Shown piece after piece: positions 12,430 through 23,297 of a stretch of DNA of 37,500 nt (position 1 is its first letter; each line of letters opens with the position of its first letter). The notes beneath the pieces are model-generated. The model did not search any database. It had not been told where the DNA came from and worked only from the letters and a program-made list of their open reading frames with translations. Source of the DNA: Monoraphidium neglectum (Eukaryota; Chlorophyta; Chlorophyceae; Sphaeropleales; Selenastraceae). The DNA is taken from NCBI RefSeq assembly GCF_000611645.1, contig NW_014013539.1, positions 3,614-41,113 on the forward strand, in the 5' to 3' direction. The translations under genes and the position numbers were made by a program.

Positions 12430-13159
12430 CTGGGCCTGCTGCCGCCCCACCGGGCCGGGGCCTTGTGCAAAGCACTGCGCGGCGAGGCCGTGGAACCGCC
12501 GTGCGTGCTCTGCCAGCCGCAGGTTGATTTCTTCAGCCAGGGCAGCCCCGACCGCGGCCTGGTAGGCCAAAGCGCCGGCGGGTGCTGTGGGGATGACCAT
12601 AACCCTCCGCGGCGTCGCAGCGGCCTCCTCTGCAGACGGGAAGCACAGCTGCAAGCCGGGGTCGCCACTGCGCGCATCACTTCCTTTGTCAGACACAGGC
12701 AAGCGGCCGCGCGGAAGCGACACCGCCGGCGCGTCAGTCGCGGTGGGTGGCTGCCAGTGCCGCTGCATGGGGCTGGGCGCGTGTACGCCACCATGCGCTG
12801 CCGACATCAACGCATTTCTCACCGCTGGCGGGGATTGGGGCTGCTGCGACCGCGCGGCAGGCGGCGCTGCATTCATCTGCGCCGGCTGCAGTGGCTGACG
12901 TGGCGCAGAGCCCCCGCTGCTGACTATCCGCAGCGCCGAGTAGCTGTTTGGCTTGCCCGCTGCCTGCGCCATTGCCGGCGTTGCGGGCGTGCGTGGGTGG
13001 GCTGCCGCAGCAGCACAGCCTGGCGTGGCCGAGCCGCAGTCGGTTGGGTGCAATGCTGGTGTGCCGACAGAATGCGGATGGCTGCGGGATGGCATGAAGC
13101 CAGCGCATCCTGGCTGCATGTTCATAGAATTGCAGCCTTGCTGCTGTTCTGGCTGCTGT

Positions 13160-13225
<66 letters not shown>

Positions 13226-13952
13226 GGGCGGCCTTGCGTGCCGCTGGGCTGCTGCGCATTAAAGGCTGCAGCTCCGCTGGGGGTCTTGCGGCTGGCGCTG
13301 CGGGGCGCAAAGACAGGGGCTTGGCGTTCTGGATGATGCTGATACTGCGCGGTGGGTTTGGGAGGGAGGGAGGTGAGGGAGTTGTGCAAGCAGGGAATGT
13401 TTGGATTAGCCAGATGATGGTGGTCCGAAGAGGTGATGAGGGTAATGCAAACACCAAGGAGAAAGCAGCTTGGAATACTAAAGTAAGGAGATTGCATGGA
13501 ACACCAATGAAGGCAGGAAGGGCTGCTCTCAAACATTGCCACAGCTGGTTGTAAACACTGACCACCCTGCGTACCAGCCCGGGAAAGCCTGATGTGGCTG
13601 CTGCTGCAGGCAAAGCGGACACAGCGTTTTTGTTGACGGATGCATTCCCAACAAAATCGTCGCTGCAGAAATCTCTGGTGCCTCTGCCACTGCTTCGCCC
13701 GCCGCTCCCGCGGTCGCCTGCACCGAGCAACATGCTCAAAATATCATCGTCTGTGAAAAATGTGGAGCAAGACAGAGGCCACACATTTCAGCCACGCGCA
13801 AAAATGTAGAAGTTGTGGGTCAAGCATGGCAGGCGATACTGCGAGAACTTTCTTATCATCCTGCCCCTGAACTTGCTCAACTACCGCACCCACCAGCTCG
13901 CGTGCCGCCGCATGGCTGTGACTGGTAATGCAGCTGACCACCCCACTGTGGT

Positions 13953-14004
<52 letters not shown>

Positions 14005-14177
14005 GTCGCTGCTGCTGTTGCTGCTGCCGCTGTTGCTCCTGCTGCTGCCGCTGCCCATCAAGTAGCGAAGGTTCATGCCGGCTAGCGGCGCTCGCACCCT
14101 GACTCGACCGCCCATTCGGACCGCCGGAGCTGCTGGGTGCAGCCACCAAGGGTTGCATCAACGCATGTTGCAGCTGC

Positions 14178-14231
<54 letters not shown>

Positions 14232-14596
14232 ATGCGACGCAGGCCCCCAAGTCCCCGTGGGCATGCAGCAAAGCTGGCAGCTGCGGCACCGCTGCTCGTT
14301 TGGCTCGCGGGCGCGGCGCACAAGCCCGTTGCCGCTGACGCGGCGCCGGGCAGCTCGTGCTCTGGGCACTCGCTGTCGCCATTGACTAGGAAGCCCTCAA
14401 ACACTGAGACTTGCTCCACTGTGGCCCAGTCTTCGCCAGCTGGCAGCCGTGCAGAGGCGCGGGCAAGCTCTTTGCCGCCCTCATCCCACAGCAGGACAGC
14501 CCCAGACGGCTGCGCCACCACGAAGCCGTCCGCATAGGTCTTGTGTTTCTTGTGCAACTGCTTGGTGTAGAGCACGCGCCATGCCTGCATCTGCAT
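6383..14596 (-). CDS. ZGRF1-like superfamily 1 DNA helicase (DUF2439 N-terminal domain plus UPF1-type helicase core), complete
   Basis: ZGRF1/Mte1-type proteins act in DNA break repair, and ZGRF1 is a 5'-3' helicase. Twelve exons: 13894-14596, 13575-13750, 12038-13344, 11667-11744, 10846-11459, 10363-10638, 9918-10077, 9539-9666, 9158-9230, 8758-8997, 8372-8545, 6383-8123. They total 5670 bp, or 1889 aa, all GT-AG and in phase. Residues ~3-80 form the ZGRF1 N-terminal domain (WRVLYTKQLHKKHKTYADGF, VLLWDEGGKELA). Helicase motifs in order: Walker A GPFGSGKST (~959), THTNVAVDR-like AAHTNVAVDRVLLGL, motif II VVVLDEASQVTEP (~1150), motif III GDPLQLPP (~1178), QYRCHP (~1250), VATVDSFQGAE (~1460) and motif VI LNVALTRARRHLLVVG (~1490). 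A low-complexity insert near 1330-1430 carries SKKRRRR, NLS-like. Five glutamine-rich tracts lie in exons 1, 3 and 12. I see no GRF zinc finger. Start chosen: ATG 14596; a start two codons later is equally possible. Confidence 0.93.
7162..7340 (-). repeat. CAG/CTG tract encoding poly-Gln in the helicase C-terminal tail
   Basis: The plus strand shows interrupted CTG repeats with CCG, GTG and CAATTG interruptions. In the helicase frame it reads mostly Gln with some His and Leu. It lies after motif VI, outside the catalytic core. Confidence 0.9.
12390..12432 (-). repeat. CAG/CTG tract encoding poly-Gln (helicase exon 3, first tract)
   Basis: A run of CTG on the plus strand encodes about 12 to 13 Gln in the helicase frame, in the linker just before the helicase core. 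Confidence 0.9.
13138..13222 (-). repeat. CAG/CTG tract encoding poly-Gln (helicase exon 3, second tract)
   Basis: CTG repeats on the plus strand, with TTG and TTC interruptions at one end, encode about 25 consecutive Gln in the helicase frame. The tract is in the disordered region between the N-terminal domain and the helicase core. Confidence 0.9.
13955..14052 (-). repeat. CAG/CTG tract encoding Gln/Arg-rich segment (helicase exon 1, distal)
   Basis: A long CTG run on the plus strand grades into CCG- and TTG-interrupted repeats. The helicase frame reads poly-Gln with scattered Arg and Glu. Confidence 0.9.
14176..14232 (-). repeat. CAG/CTG tract encoding poly-Gln (helicase exon 1, proximal)
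   Basis: About 17 to 18 CTG triplets on the plus strand, one CCG-interrupted, encode Gln in the helicase frame just after the N-terminal domain. Confidence 0.9.
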
Positions 14597-16159
14597 GGTT
14601 CCCAGATCGACGCAGCGATTGGTTTGCAAGCGCATGCAAGCAATGTGGTTTGCCGGCAACAACAGCGCAAGCGGTAGAGCGCCAGCGGCGCTATGGCACA
14701 TGCCGCCCTGTTGTCATGCAGCCTGGCGCCCGTTACTTTGGCTTCAAACATCATACCTGCTGTCGATGTACTCCACGGATACCCTGATGCTCCTCCGAGC
14801 CCAGCACAAACTTCAAATCATTGATCTGCCCGCCAGCTCCGCGCCAGGACCAAGAGAGTGACGGTTGCGGTGTGTAGTAGATGGCTGATAGTGCACCGAC
14901 AAATTGGGCGAAGGAGGCCCACCCCAGAAAAAGTCATCGGGCTGGTGACGGCCAGGTTTGCGCCAGGGAATAAAATGCCGGCTGGTGACGCTGCACCCAG
15001 TGCGCCCAAGTGGACGGCACTTGACGAGCTTACAAGTAGTACCTGCTGCCTACCACGCAGGTGATTCAGTAAATCAAGGCGCACCGGTGAAGGCGGTACG
15101 GGCGGGGATTTGCTTCCCATTTGCTTTGAGCACACTTCCAGCAACCTCTGCTGTGCGCGGTGTCTTCGGTGGTGACCACTCTGGACACCCCACAGTAATT
15201 GCCCCTCGTCGCTGCATGCATGGTACGGCGACGTCGATCTATTTATACCATCCATGAAACGTCTTTGATGGTTGGTGATTACCCCTTCCGCCTGCGAATG
15301 CTGTTTGACCGGTAAGCACACTGCACTACCCCCAAGTGGGGGTTCCACCCACTGGCGCACTGGGCATCCAACCAGCCTGAAACCCTCTGCAAACGGGATA
15401 GAACAAGTACAACATGGGATCAACGAGAATTGCTGTGCAATGTGTCAACAAGATTTACACATCATATTGGGGCTGGACCTTTGCCTATTGAAGCTGGTGT
15501 CCCGGCATGACAGGTCAGTAGAGCTGACAACGGTTGTTGAGCTGTCTTAGTGTGCACTGCACCTGCCGCCCCGGTATCTGCAACAGTATCGCGCGGTAGT
15601 TATTTGTTCAGTGCCAACGAGCTGTGTTGTGCAGTAGTGTGGGATGCACTGCAAACTCTACAGACAGGGCTGATGCTCGTCTACACCAACTCAGTGACGG
15701 TATGCACACATTTTACCTGAACACAAGCCACTAGTCTTGTTGCCATGCTGTCGTCTGCACAACAGTGAGGTCAGCAGGTCAGTGGTGGCCGGCGAGCGTC
15801 AGATAGGCGAGCGCAATCGTCAGTTGAGGGCCACGAACCCCTGTCTTGCACTCTTGTACGGTACTGCTATGTATCAGAGCTGCATCAAACAACTATCTCG
15901 AGCCCGGAACTGTCTCAAAAACCGCGGTTCGCACACTTTTCTCTTGCACCGTGCGGATCTTGGTCACTGTCATGAAAACGCAGCAAAGGGTAGACATCAA
16001 AGGGTGCGCACTTGATTGTTCTGCAGATGGCCACACAGCTTGCTCAGCGCTCGGAGACTGCGTGCGCTTGGATGTGCCCCTGTGCAGTAACACCCCAGCA
16101 ACTGGGCGCACCTGCTGCGCTGCTATCTGCCAACCCTGCAGCAAAACGCACCGGCGACA
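14597..16159. other. Divergent intergenic region between helicase (-) and RtcA (+)
   Basis: About 1.56 kb separates the two start codons, so it should hold both promoters and 5' untranslated regions. A donor-like site on the minus strand near 14750 (gacagcag then gtatga) hints that the helicase transcript may have a non-coding leader exon. Open frames here (for example 14818-15423 minus) show no protein features. I see no repeat or RNA gene. Confidence 0.4.
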
Positions 16160-18229
16160 ATGGCCGCCAGAGGCTCTTCAGCAGAGTTGGCCGAGCCGCC
16201 TGATGCGACTCACATTGACGGATCCATGCTGGAGGGGGGTGGGCAGATCCTGCGCAATGCGACCGCCCTGGCCGCCATCACCGGCAGGGCAGTGGTCGTC
16301 AGCCGCATACGCGCAGGTGCGCCGCTGCGTCTGGAGCGCTGTCAGAGCATCCCTCTTCTCGCTAGGGCGAGAGGTCGGCGGCAGTTAGCGGCCTGCTGTG
16401 CCATCCACGGTAAACCCACATATGCACCTTCCAATTTTCTGCCCCAAGCACAGGCCGCAAGAACCCCGGCCTGTCCCCGCAGCACCTGACTGGCCTCAGG
16501 CTGGTCGAGGCTATGTGCCACGGCCGGCTGGGCGGCGGCCAGCAGCGGTCCTGCAGAGTGTCGCTGGCGCCCGGGCGGCTGCTGTGCGGGCAGTACCTCG
16601 CAGACACCGGCACCGCCGGCAGCTGCACGCTGATGGTGCAGCAGGCGCTCCCATGCATGCTCTTCGCCACGACGGCGGTGCCCGCGACACCGGACACTCT
16701 GTTGGCTGGCAACAGCAGCGGTGGAGCAGCTGCAGCACCGGCGGCACAGGCCGCGCAGCGGTGGAGCCAGCTGGACCTGAGGGGCGGCACGGATGCTGCG
16801 TTTGCGCCGCCGGTGGGCTACCTGGAGCACGTGCTGCTCCCCACCCTCCAGCGGCTCCTGCCGGCAAGCATTGAGTTGGACGTGCGCCTGCAGCGGCGCG
16901 GCTTCTACCCTCGGGGCGGGGGCAAGGTGGTGGCTCGCGCGAGGGCGCTGGCACCGGGTGAGGCCCTGCCGCCGCTGGACATCACACAGCGTGGCAAGGT
17001 GGGTTGACCGAGGGTGAAGGATGCAGGGCATCTGCAAGGCAGCACATGGCAAGATTGCGACCCACGATCCTTGCAGCGGAGTGGGACGTGTTCTGGTTGT
17101 GTGTATGCCCTTCAATACACAACCTTCAATACACAACCTGTAAGTGCTCCGCCGTCTCCTGCGCTTCCCCGCTCAACCCCCGCAGCTCACGCGCATCCGC
17201 GCCCAGGCCTTCAGCGCCGGCCGTGTCCCCCACTCTGACGCACAGCGCATGGCATCCGCTGCCCTGGAGGTGCTGCAGGAGCACCTGCACAAGGAGGGGC
17301 AGCGAATTGTGTATGGCGGTGTGCCTGCAGGGACACAAGGCAGCAGCAGGGGCAGCGAACAGGACAGTGGCAGAAGCGGTGGCCACAGCGGCAGCAGTAC
17401 AGCAGCTGGGAGCGGCGTGTCTTTGGTGCAAGAGGTGGTGCGCGAGGGCAACGCGACGGCCATGGGCGATGGCGGCGGGCTGCTGCTGGTGGCAGAGTCG
17501 AACACCGGCCGGCTGTGGGGCGCATCTGCGCTGTGGGAGCGCGGCGTGCCGGCCAGCAGCGCGGGCAGGGCAGCAGCTGAGGAGCTGGCCGAGGCGCTGG
17601 CGAGCGGCGCCTGCGTTGACCAGTGGTGCGCTGGTTGTGTGGGCAAGGACATAGGGTCGGCTTGCGTCTGAAAGTGGGCAGGGCAACTGTAAGTGGGCAG
17701 GGCGTTTGCCGCAAGCTCGCTGGGTATGATTGACAGGCAGCACTACCGGCAACATCAGCAGATTTGCATGTTCGTTTGGATCCACGGCAATTCATATGGA
17801 CATTCAGGCCAATGTTTGAACTCATTGCGCGCACTCATCCATCACCACGCCCCCCAAAACAAAAACGCACCCCCGCATCCCCCTATCCCACCCCACTCCT
17901 TCCCACTCGACCCCAACCTTCCCCAACCGACCCCACCTGACCCCACACCACACCACACCACACTACACCACACCACACCACCCCGCCCCAGGATGATGGA
18001 CCAGCTCATAATCTACATGGCTCTCGCCCAGGGGACGTCATGCATGACCTGTGGCGAGCTTACGCTGCACACTCGCACTGCCATGGTAGTGGCAGAAGCG
18101 CTTTTACCGGGCGTGGTGTTTACGGTGCAGCAGCAGACAGAAACCGGAACTGCAACCCAGCTGCACTTGATCAGGTGCACTGGTGCAGGCGTACGAGTGG
18201 GTGAGGCATGCCCGCCGGCGCCTGGTTGA
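16160..18229 (+). CDS. RTCA: RNA 3'-terminal phosphate cyclase (RtcA), complete
   Basis: Converts RNA 3'-phosphate ends to 2',3'-cyclic phosphates with ATP through an enzyme-AMP intermediate. Four exons: 16160-16316, 16454-16998, 17186-17625, 17992-18229; 1380 bp, or 459 aa, all GT-AG and phase-consistent. The N-terminus reads IDGSMLEGGGQILRNATALA, the family signature, and exon 2 continues GRKNPGLSPQHLTGLRLVEA and GFYPRGGGKV. The exon 3/4 join gives ACVDQWMMDQLIIYMALAQG, then TLHTRTAM, whose His (residue ~407) aligns with the catalytic His of the family. The protein is longer than the usual ~340-370 aa because of low-complexity inserts: an Ala/Ser segment near residues 125-145 and a Gly/Ser-rich segment near 285-325. 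The start is the first ATG in frame with the signature. It is transcribed away from the ZGRF1-like helicase. Confidence 0.95.
17109..17138. repeat. Short tandem duplication in RtcA intron 2
   Basis: The 14-base unit ccttcaatacacaa occurs twice back to back, followed by a partial third start (cct). It is intronic and upstream of the exon 3 acceptor. No function is implied. Confidence 0.7.
17939..17986. repeat. ACACC-type simple repeat in RtcA intron 3
   Basis: Tandem cacac/cacca pentamers form the pyrimidine/adenine-rich tract just before the exon 4 acceptor at 17990-17991. Confidence 0.7.
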
Positions 18230-18822
18230 GTGGTAAACTTTGAGCTAGGGTTTTTTTTCGACTGATTGTGAAATCCTCGTGTCCCCAATAGCCTGCATGC
18301 ATGACAGTGCGGTCTGGATTGTCGTTCACACGCATGACCTCGCTGCAGCGTCGTCAGTCAGGATGCCATAAGATGAATCTGTACATGCGGCACCGCCGCT
18401 GTGCGGGACAAGAATCTCAACAGGCAGTCTAAAATCAGGCACTTGCACATGACCAATGGTAGTGCCTGTGGAAGACAGAGGGTGCGTCTCTGTGTCGCCT
18501 CCTGGCTTCTGCTCAGGTGTTCGTCATCCCGTTGGTGCTCAAGCTGAGTTGATGATTCTGGGTAATGAATACAGCGTTTTTGTAATCCAAGCTTCAAGTC
18601 TATAACAAGCGACGCCGACAGCAGGCTCGAGATCAGAGCACGGTCTAGACTTCGAACGTTCGGCGTTGTGATTGTGTTCAACATTTCGTAACTATTTTGC
18701 TGGCTGCTCATCTACGGGGACAAGACGGCCACCACGCGATTCTGTGGCTTTTGCCGCAAACTACACCATCGCTAGGCCTGTGGCGACATTCTGCGTATCA
18801 GAGGACGACCTAGGCAGTCTAT
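18230..18822. other. Intergenic region downstream of RtcA
   Basis: This holds the RtcA 3' flank and the upstream region of the next plus-strand gene. A 117-codon minus-strand open frame (18358-18711) has no recognisable features and is probably chance. It contains a TGTAA motif at 18581-18585 and a run of eight T near 18252. Confidence 0.35.
18581..18585 (+). terminator. Possible TGTAA polyadenylation signal, RtcA
   Basis: TGTAA on the plus strand about 350 bp past the RtcA stop codon; the nearest candidate I saw. Confidence 0.3.
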
Positions 18823-20485
18823 ATGCCCCCGAAGACGCGCAGAATGAGTAAGCAGGCCAGTGAAGAGGCTCCAGATCACTCTGTTCACGTCCAAGGCTGG
18901 CCGATGCTGCTGCAGCTGCTCACTGCAGCGTTCGCTCCAAGCAGCCGCACGCAAACCTCCCGTATGTACCTCTGCACAGGTGGCCAGGCAGGGCCTTCAT
19001 TGCTGCCAGCCCCCACTGATGGCACCTCAGGCAGCTCTGCTGTTGCAACAGCTGCCTCACATGCGCCATCTCTCGAGGGCGCCGACCCAAGTATGAGCAT
19101 TGGCGGAGGCGGCGATGGCTCAGACTGCGCCCAAGTTGCGACGATGCCGGCGCTGCCCTTCACGTCACCAGTCGCGCAGGAAGCCATGCTCTGCGCCTGG
19201 AACAAGGTGCCCGCAGCTTGCCGAAAGAAACTCCTTGCGCGGGTGAGGGCTCGCAGCTGCAGCAGCACATGCAGTGGTTGCTGTGGATCACATGCCTTGC
19301 TGGCTCTTGCGCCCAGATAGCCATGAGGGTTCTGTAACATGGCTTTGTGGTGCCGATCAGGGCACATGTTTTGGTGCCAAGGCCTACCTTCCTTGCTCGT
19401 GCCTGCTGGTATGGGTGCGCGCCTCCACTGCTGTTGGGCGCCTGATTTGTGACCAGCACGCATGGGACGGCCTGTTCAAAAGCCAGGATTGCGTTATCAA
19501 TATGCCTGAACCTTTCAAACTGTCTGTGAATAAGGCAGCAGCAAATCACACAGTCCTCCTTTCACCTCCCAAACACCGCCAGGTGACCTCTTCCCAGCAC
19601 GCCCTGGATGCGCTGCCGGACCTGGTGGAGGCCCTGATCGAGGCCCCCCAGGACCCCACCCTGCCGGGCTTCAACGCCGACACCCACTGCGGGGTCATGG
19701 AGGAGGGCCAAGCGGTGCTGCGCCTGCCCATGCGGGTGTGCTGAACGCGGGGTGATTGATCGGAATATCGGCGCTTGGTGGGAAGCACATCTTGTTCTTC
19801 GTGGGGAGTTGATGGTGCGACTAGAATGTTTCATTTTCTAATCCTGATCTGGTGACAAATTGAGCAGTAGTTGCCACAGGATTTGGTTCAATGCAACAGA
19901 CCTGTGAAAATTTTCATTGAGACTGCGCAACGCCCCACACCTGGGGCACCACAAAAGCCCGGCAACCCTCCACACACACATTTCAACACCTACACACTGA
20001 CCATTCGCTCAGCAGTTGTGCTACCCACTTACCGCCAACACTGACACTTTGCCAGGCTGGCGACGATGCCGTCATGGTCAAGGTTGCCACACCGCCAGAC
20101 GAGTACAGCACCGCCAGGCGGGCCAAGCACGCGCTCGCGCTCCTTGTCTGGGCTGTCTTTGGCGCCGGGCTCGACCTCACTGTCCCCGGCACCAAGACCA
20201 CCGCCGCCCAGCTGCTGGCCGAGGCGCACCAACGCGCAGCAGTGGCAGAGCAGGCCGCCATGAAGCTGCAGGCCGCCCCTGCCACTCGTGCTGACGCTTT
20301 GGCGGTAGGTGGTGCAGCGAGCGGCAGCAGTGGCGACGGCACAGGCAGTGGCGTGCTGGCTGCGGCAGTGGGGGCAACAAAAAGTGAGAAGGCCTGCACC
20401 CTCTGCACGGCCGCCGATTGGAAGCCCGCTGCCAGCGCCGCGCCTGACAGTGGCGCCGGGGCATCTGGGTTGCAGCAACAGCAGC

Positions 20486-20519
<34 letters not shown>

Positions 20520-21076
20520 GAAGGCTTGTGCGGCTCAGAGCAGGCTCAAGGGTGCGGTTGCGGGCCGGACATCGGGGGCAGCTACAGTCCCAGCACAACT
20601 GCAGCGCGCGTCAGCAGATTCAGGGCAGAGCACACGCCCTCTAGGCCTAACCCTCAACTTACCACTGAAAGCTGGCAGCATGCCTGCCGCGCCGGCGGTG
20701 CGCGTGCAGCAGGCTCCAGCGGCCGCGGCAGCAGCACCGGATGTTGCCGCAAGGGGGTCCCTCAAGCCCGCGCCGGACGGCAAGAGCGCAGCCGGGCTCG
20801 CAGCCGGCGGCAAGGGTTCAGGAGAGCTGGCGGCAAGCGGCGGCAGCAAGGTTGCTAGCACCAGCGGTCCAGCAAGCGCGAGTCACGAGTCAGGGCCCGA
20901 GGTGGCCTCCCCCCTCAAGGGCGCGTGTGTGGCGCTCGCCCCCGCGGCCACAACGCCACAGGCGTCCGTGCGCCTGCAGATCAAAACTGCTTCGCGCGCC
21001 GAGGCTGTCCAGCAACAGCAGCATCAGCAACAGCAGCAGAAGCAACAGCAGCGGCAGCAGGGGCAGCAGCAGCAGG

Positions 21077-21133
<57 letters not shown>

Positions 21134-22771
21134 TCCTGCCGGAGCGGGTCCTCCGCGCTGTGGGGCGCGCTGCGTCAGCGGCTGACAAGGCGCGGGAGGC
21201 GCCAGGTATCCACCATGCCGGGGCGGTGCTGCCATGGGTGGGCCTGCCGCGGCGTAAGGCCACACAGGATACGCCCGTCAGGCAGGCGCAGCGGCAGCCT
21301 GATGCAGGAGGTGCGACTGCCCCCTCCCCGCTCTTCCCCAACAAGCAGCAGCATGGTGATGTGGGGGGAAGGTGGCCGCAGGAGGCCATGACACCTGGGT
21401 TGGGGCCGGAGGTGGTGCAGACCATGCTGCGCAACGCAGAGGGCTACCAGAAGCGCCTGGTGGACCACGACTACTGCCCATCCCTGCACGAAGTCATCGA
21501 GGTCCTGACGGCGCCGCTTATGAGCCACGCGGCGGCAGCCGAGCGCGCGGCCATCAGGGGCGGTGGCAACTGCCGCATGCCCATGGGGGCGGTGAGGCCT
21601 GAGCAGCGCGAGCAGGGGGCGCTCAGGGAGGCAGTGCTGGGGGCGCTGAGGGAGGTGGCGGGCGACGTCTACTTGCCAGAGTCGGCGCGCAGCATGGCCA
21701 ATGGGATGCTGGCGTTTGTGGACCGCGTGGTGAGCTGGCGTGGCCTGACGTTTCCTTGGGGGGACGATTCCAGTGCTTTCTGGTACAATAATGTTGGGCA
21801 TGCCGCTCAGGCGGGCACACGCACGCTTGCAATGCGCCCTGCTTCCCTCCTGAAATCCTTTCTTGCAAAGAGCGTCGTGCGCTGATCCATTTCTTCACCC
21901 CGTATCCAACTAAATCAGGGTGAGCGCTGTGAGTGCAGTGAGTGCTGTGACCCCGGCCCTGCAGGCATCGTCAACGCCATGGCATGGGCGCTGGTTGGGA
22001 GCCTGGCAGACGCGGGCCGCCTGGTGGAGCCGCCGCGGTTTTCCTGGGAGGCAGTCGACGGCGGCGGGTATGTCGGCTGGATGATGGTGGTGTTTGCTCA
22101 GGTGGGCCTGCCATCCAGGGGGTGCTGTGGCTGCGGCCCTGGGGTAGTGTTTGAGGCTGCTGCTGGGGAGCAAGGGACGGCAGGACGTCAGGTGCCACTA
22201 GGAGGTGCCACCTCTCAGAGGCGCGGTGGACAGAGGCATGCGGGGGTGGTGAGCGAGGCAGCCAGGGCATTTGCTCAAGGCGCGGCTTTGCCGCCTATTC
22301 TTTACATCACAGCGTGGCTGCGTTTGGAGGTTCGTGTGGCAAGGCACGGCCGCCATCGCTGTGGCTGGGCCGACCCCTCACTGCACCACGCACTCCTTGA
22401 AGTGACACGGCAGGGGCCTCTGCAGAGGCTCCTGGCTGTCTCACCTCAACATCATTCTGATAAAGAGCAAAAGCGATGCGCATGGCATTGCGGATGCACT
22501 ACTCACAGTCTGCACTTTGTGATGCTGATGTGGCCTTTCAGGCAGGAAAAAACGTCCCCCCACACACACCTCCCACTGCGCCGCCCAGGGCGATAACCCG
22601 CTAAAAACAACGGGCCTCAGTGGACCCCACCTGTTTGGCCCAACGCGCGCCGTCCCCAGCGCTGCCGAGGCCGTGTACAGGTCCGGCGCTGTGCTGCTGG
22701 CAGAGGCGCGGCAGGAGAGCGACTGGGGCCAGGAACAGGAGTGGTGCCAGCGTGAGCGGGTGTGGTGGTGA
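18823..22771 (+). CDS. Unrecognised glutamine-rich protein, ~870 aa, five exons
   Basis: I do not recognise this protein. Model: 18823-19242, 19583-19735, 20056-21729, 21919-22101, 22589-22771; 2613 bp, every junction phase 0. Ordered-looking blocks flank low-complexity sequence: PVAQEAMLCAWNKVPAACRK running across the first junction into SSQHALDALPDLVEALIEAP; then PPDEYSTARRAKHALALLVW and GTKTTAAQLLAEAHQRAAVA; then, after two poly-Gln tracts (residues ~330 and ~510-550), EVVQTMLRNAEGYQKRLVDH, HEVIEVLTAPLMSHAAAAER, VYLPESARSMANGMLAFVDR and IVNAMAWALVGSLADAGRLV. The C-terminus is acidic/Trp-rich. The exon 4 acceptor is uncertain: 21918/21919 keeps phase and adds a Cys-rich stretch (RCECSECCDPG), while the acceptor at 21964/21965 would need a weaker upstream donor. 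The start ATG is the first in frame; upstream exons are possible. No signal peptide or membrane segment is clear. Confidence 0.6.
20474..20518 (+). repeat. CAG tract encoding poly-Gln (unrecognised gene, first)
   Basis: CAG/CAA repeats with one CGG interruption encode about 14 Gln plus one Arg in the gene frame. Confidence 0.9.
21010..21132 (+). repeat. CAG tract encoding poly-Gln (unrecognised gene, second)
   Basis: About 120 bp of CAG/CAA repeats, interrupted by single AAG, CGG, CAT and GGG codons in the first half and pure CAG in the second half. Confidence 0.9.
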
Positions 22772-23292
22772 GTGGTGAGGAGCCGGCGTGACAAGCTCGG
22801 CCAGATGGGTGGGGTGGGGTCGCTCAGTGACAAAGGGGTGCAGGCAGCAGGGTCGCGGAATGGGGTGGAAAAGAAAGGAAATGGGGCTGATTTTTTTGCG
22901 TCGGTGCGGCGTGGTGTGGATTCAGGCATTTGCAGGACGGCGCTGATAGCGGCGAGTTTGTGTGAGAGGGGAGCATGCGATACGCATGTTTTGTGGCACA
23001 TTTGCAAATGCGGACAAATATGTATTTCAGCTTTTATACTGCATTCATGACTCTGTGAGTGGCCTGCATACTGTTTGAAAACCGCGACATCCCCAGAGCA
23101 GATCCCTCCTCAGATATTATTGCCAGCAACAGGTGGCATGGTTTGTGTGTCCATCGCCACTGTGCGTGAAGCGATCGACAGTAATGCGCGCAGGACTTTT
23201 TGAATGACCACCTGGTGTTATTATACAAGTCTTGTTGTCGGGTCCCTTTGGTTGGGACCCACATCAATCAAGAGTTACTTGGATTCTCATCT

Positions 23293-23297
23293 TGTAA
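23293..23297 (+). terminator. Possible TGTAA polyadenylation signal, unrecognised gene
   Basis: TGTAA about 520 bp past the stop codon at 22771; a second copy lies at 23443-23447. The distance is long, so this is tentative. Confidence 0.25.

Noticed and set aside
12072..12794. Poly-Ser, poly-Ala and poly-Cys open frames over the CAG tracts in all three genes
   Set aside because: Only the Gln frame is continuous with recognised domains or splice-consistent exons.
6383..14596. GRF zinc finger in the helicase
   Set aside because: I looked for closely spaced CxC...C patterns in the spliced frame and found none; Cys-rich readings occur only in wrong frames over CTG repeats.
14818..15423. 201-codon minus-strand open frame upstream of the helicase
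   Set aside because: No recognisable features, no consistent join to the N-terminal domain exon, and the family normally starts right at the VLYT segment.
18358..18711. 117-codon minus-strand open frame between RtcA and the next gene
   Set aside because: Composition is unremarkable, no splice or domain support, and it overlaps the presumed RtcA 3' untranslated region.
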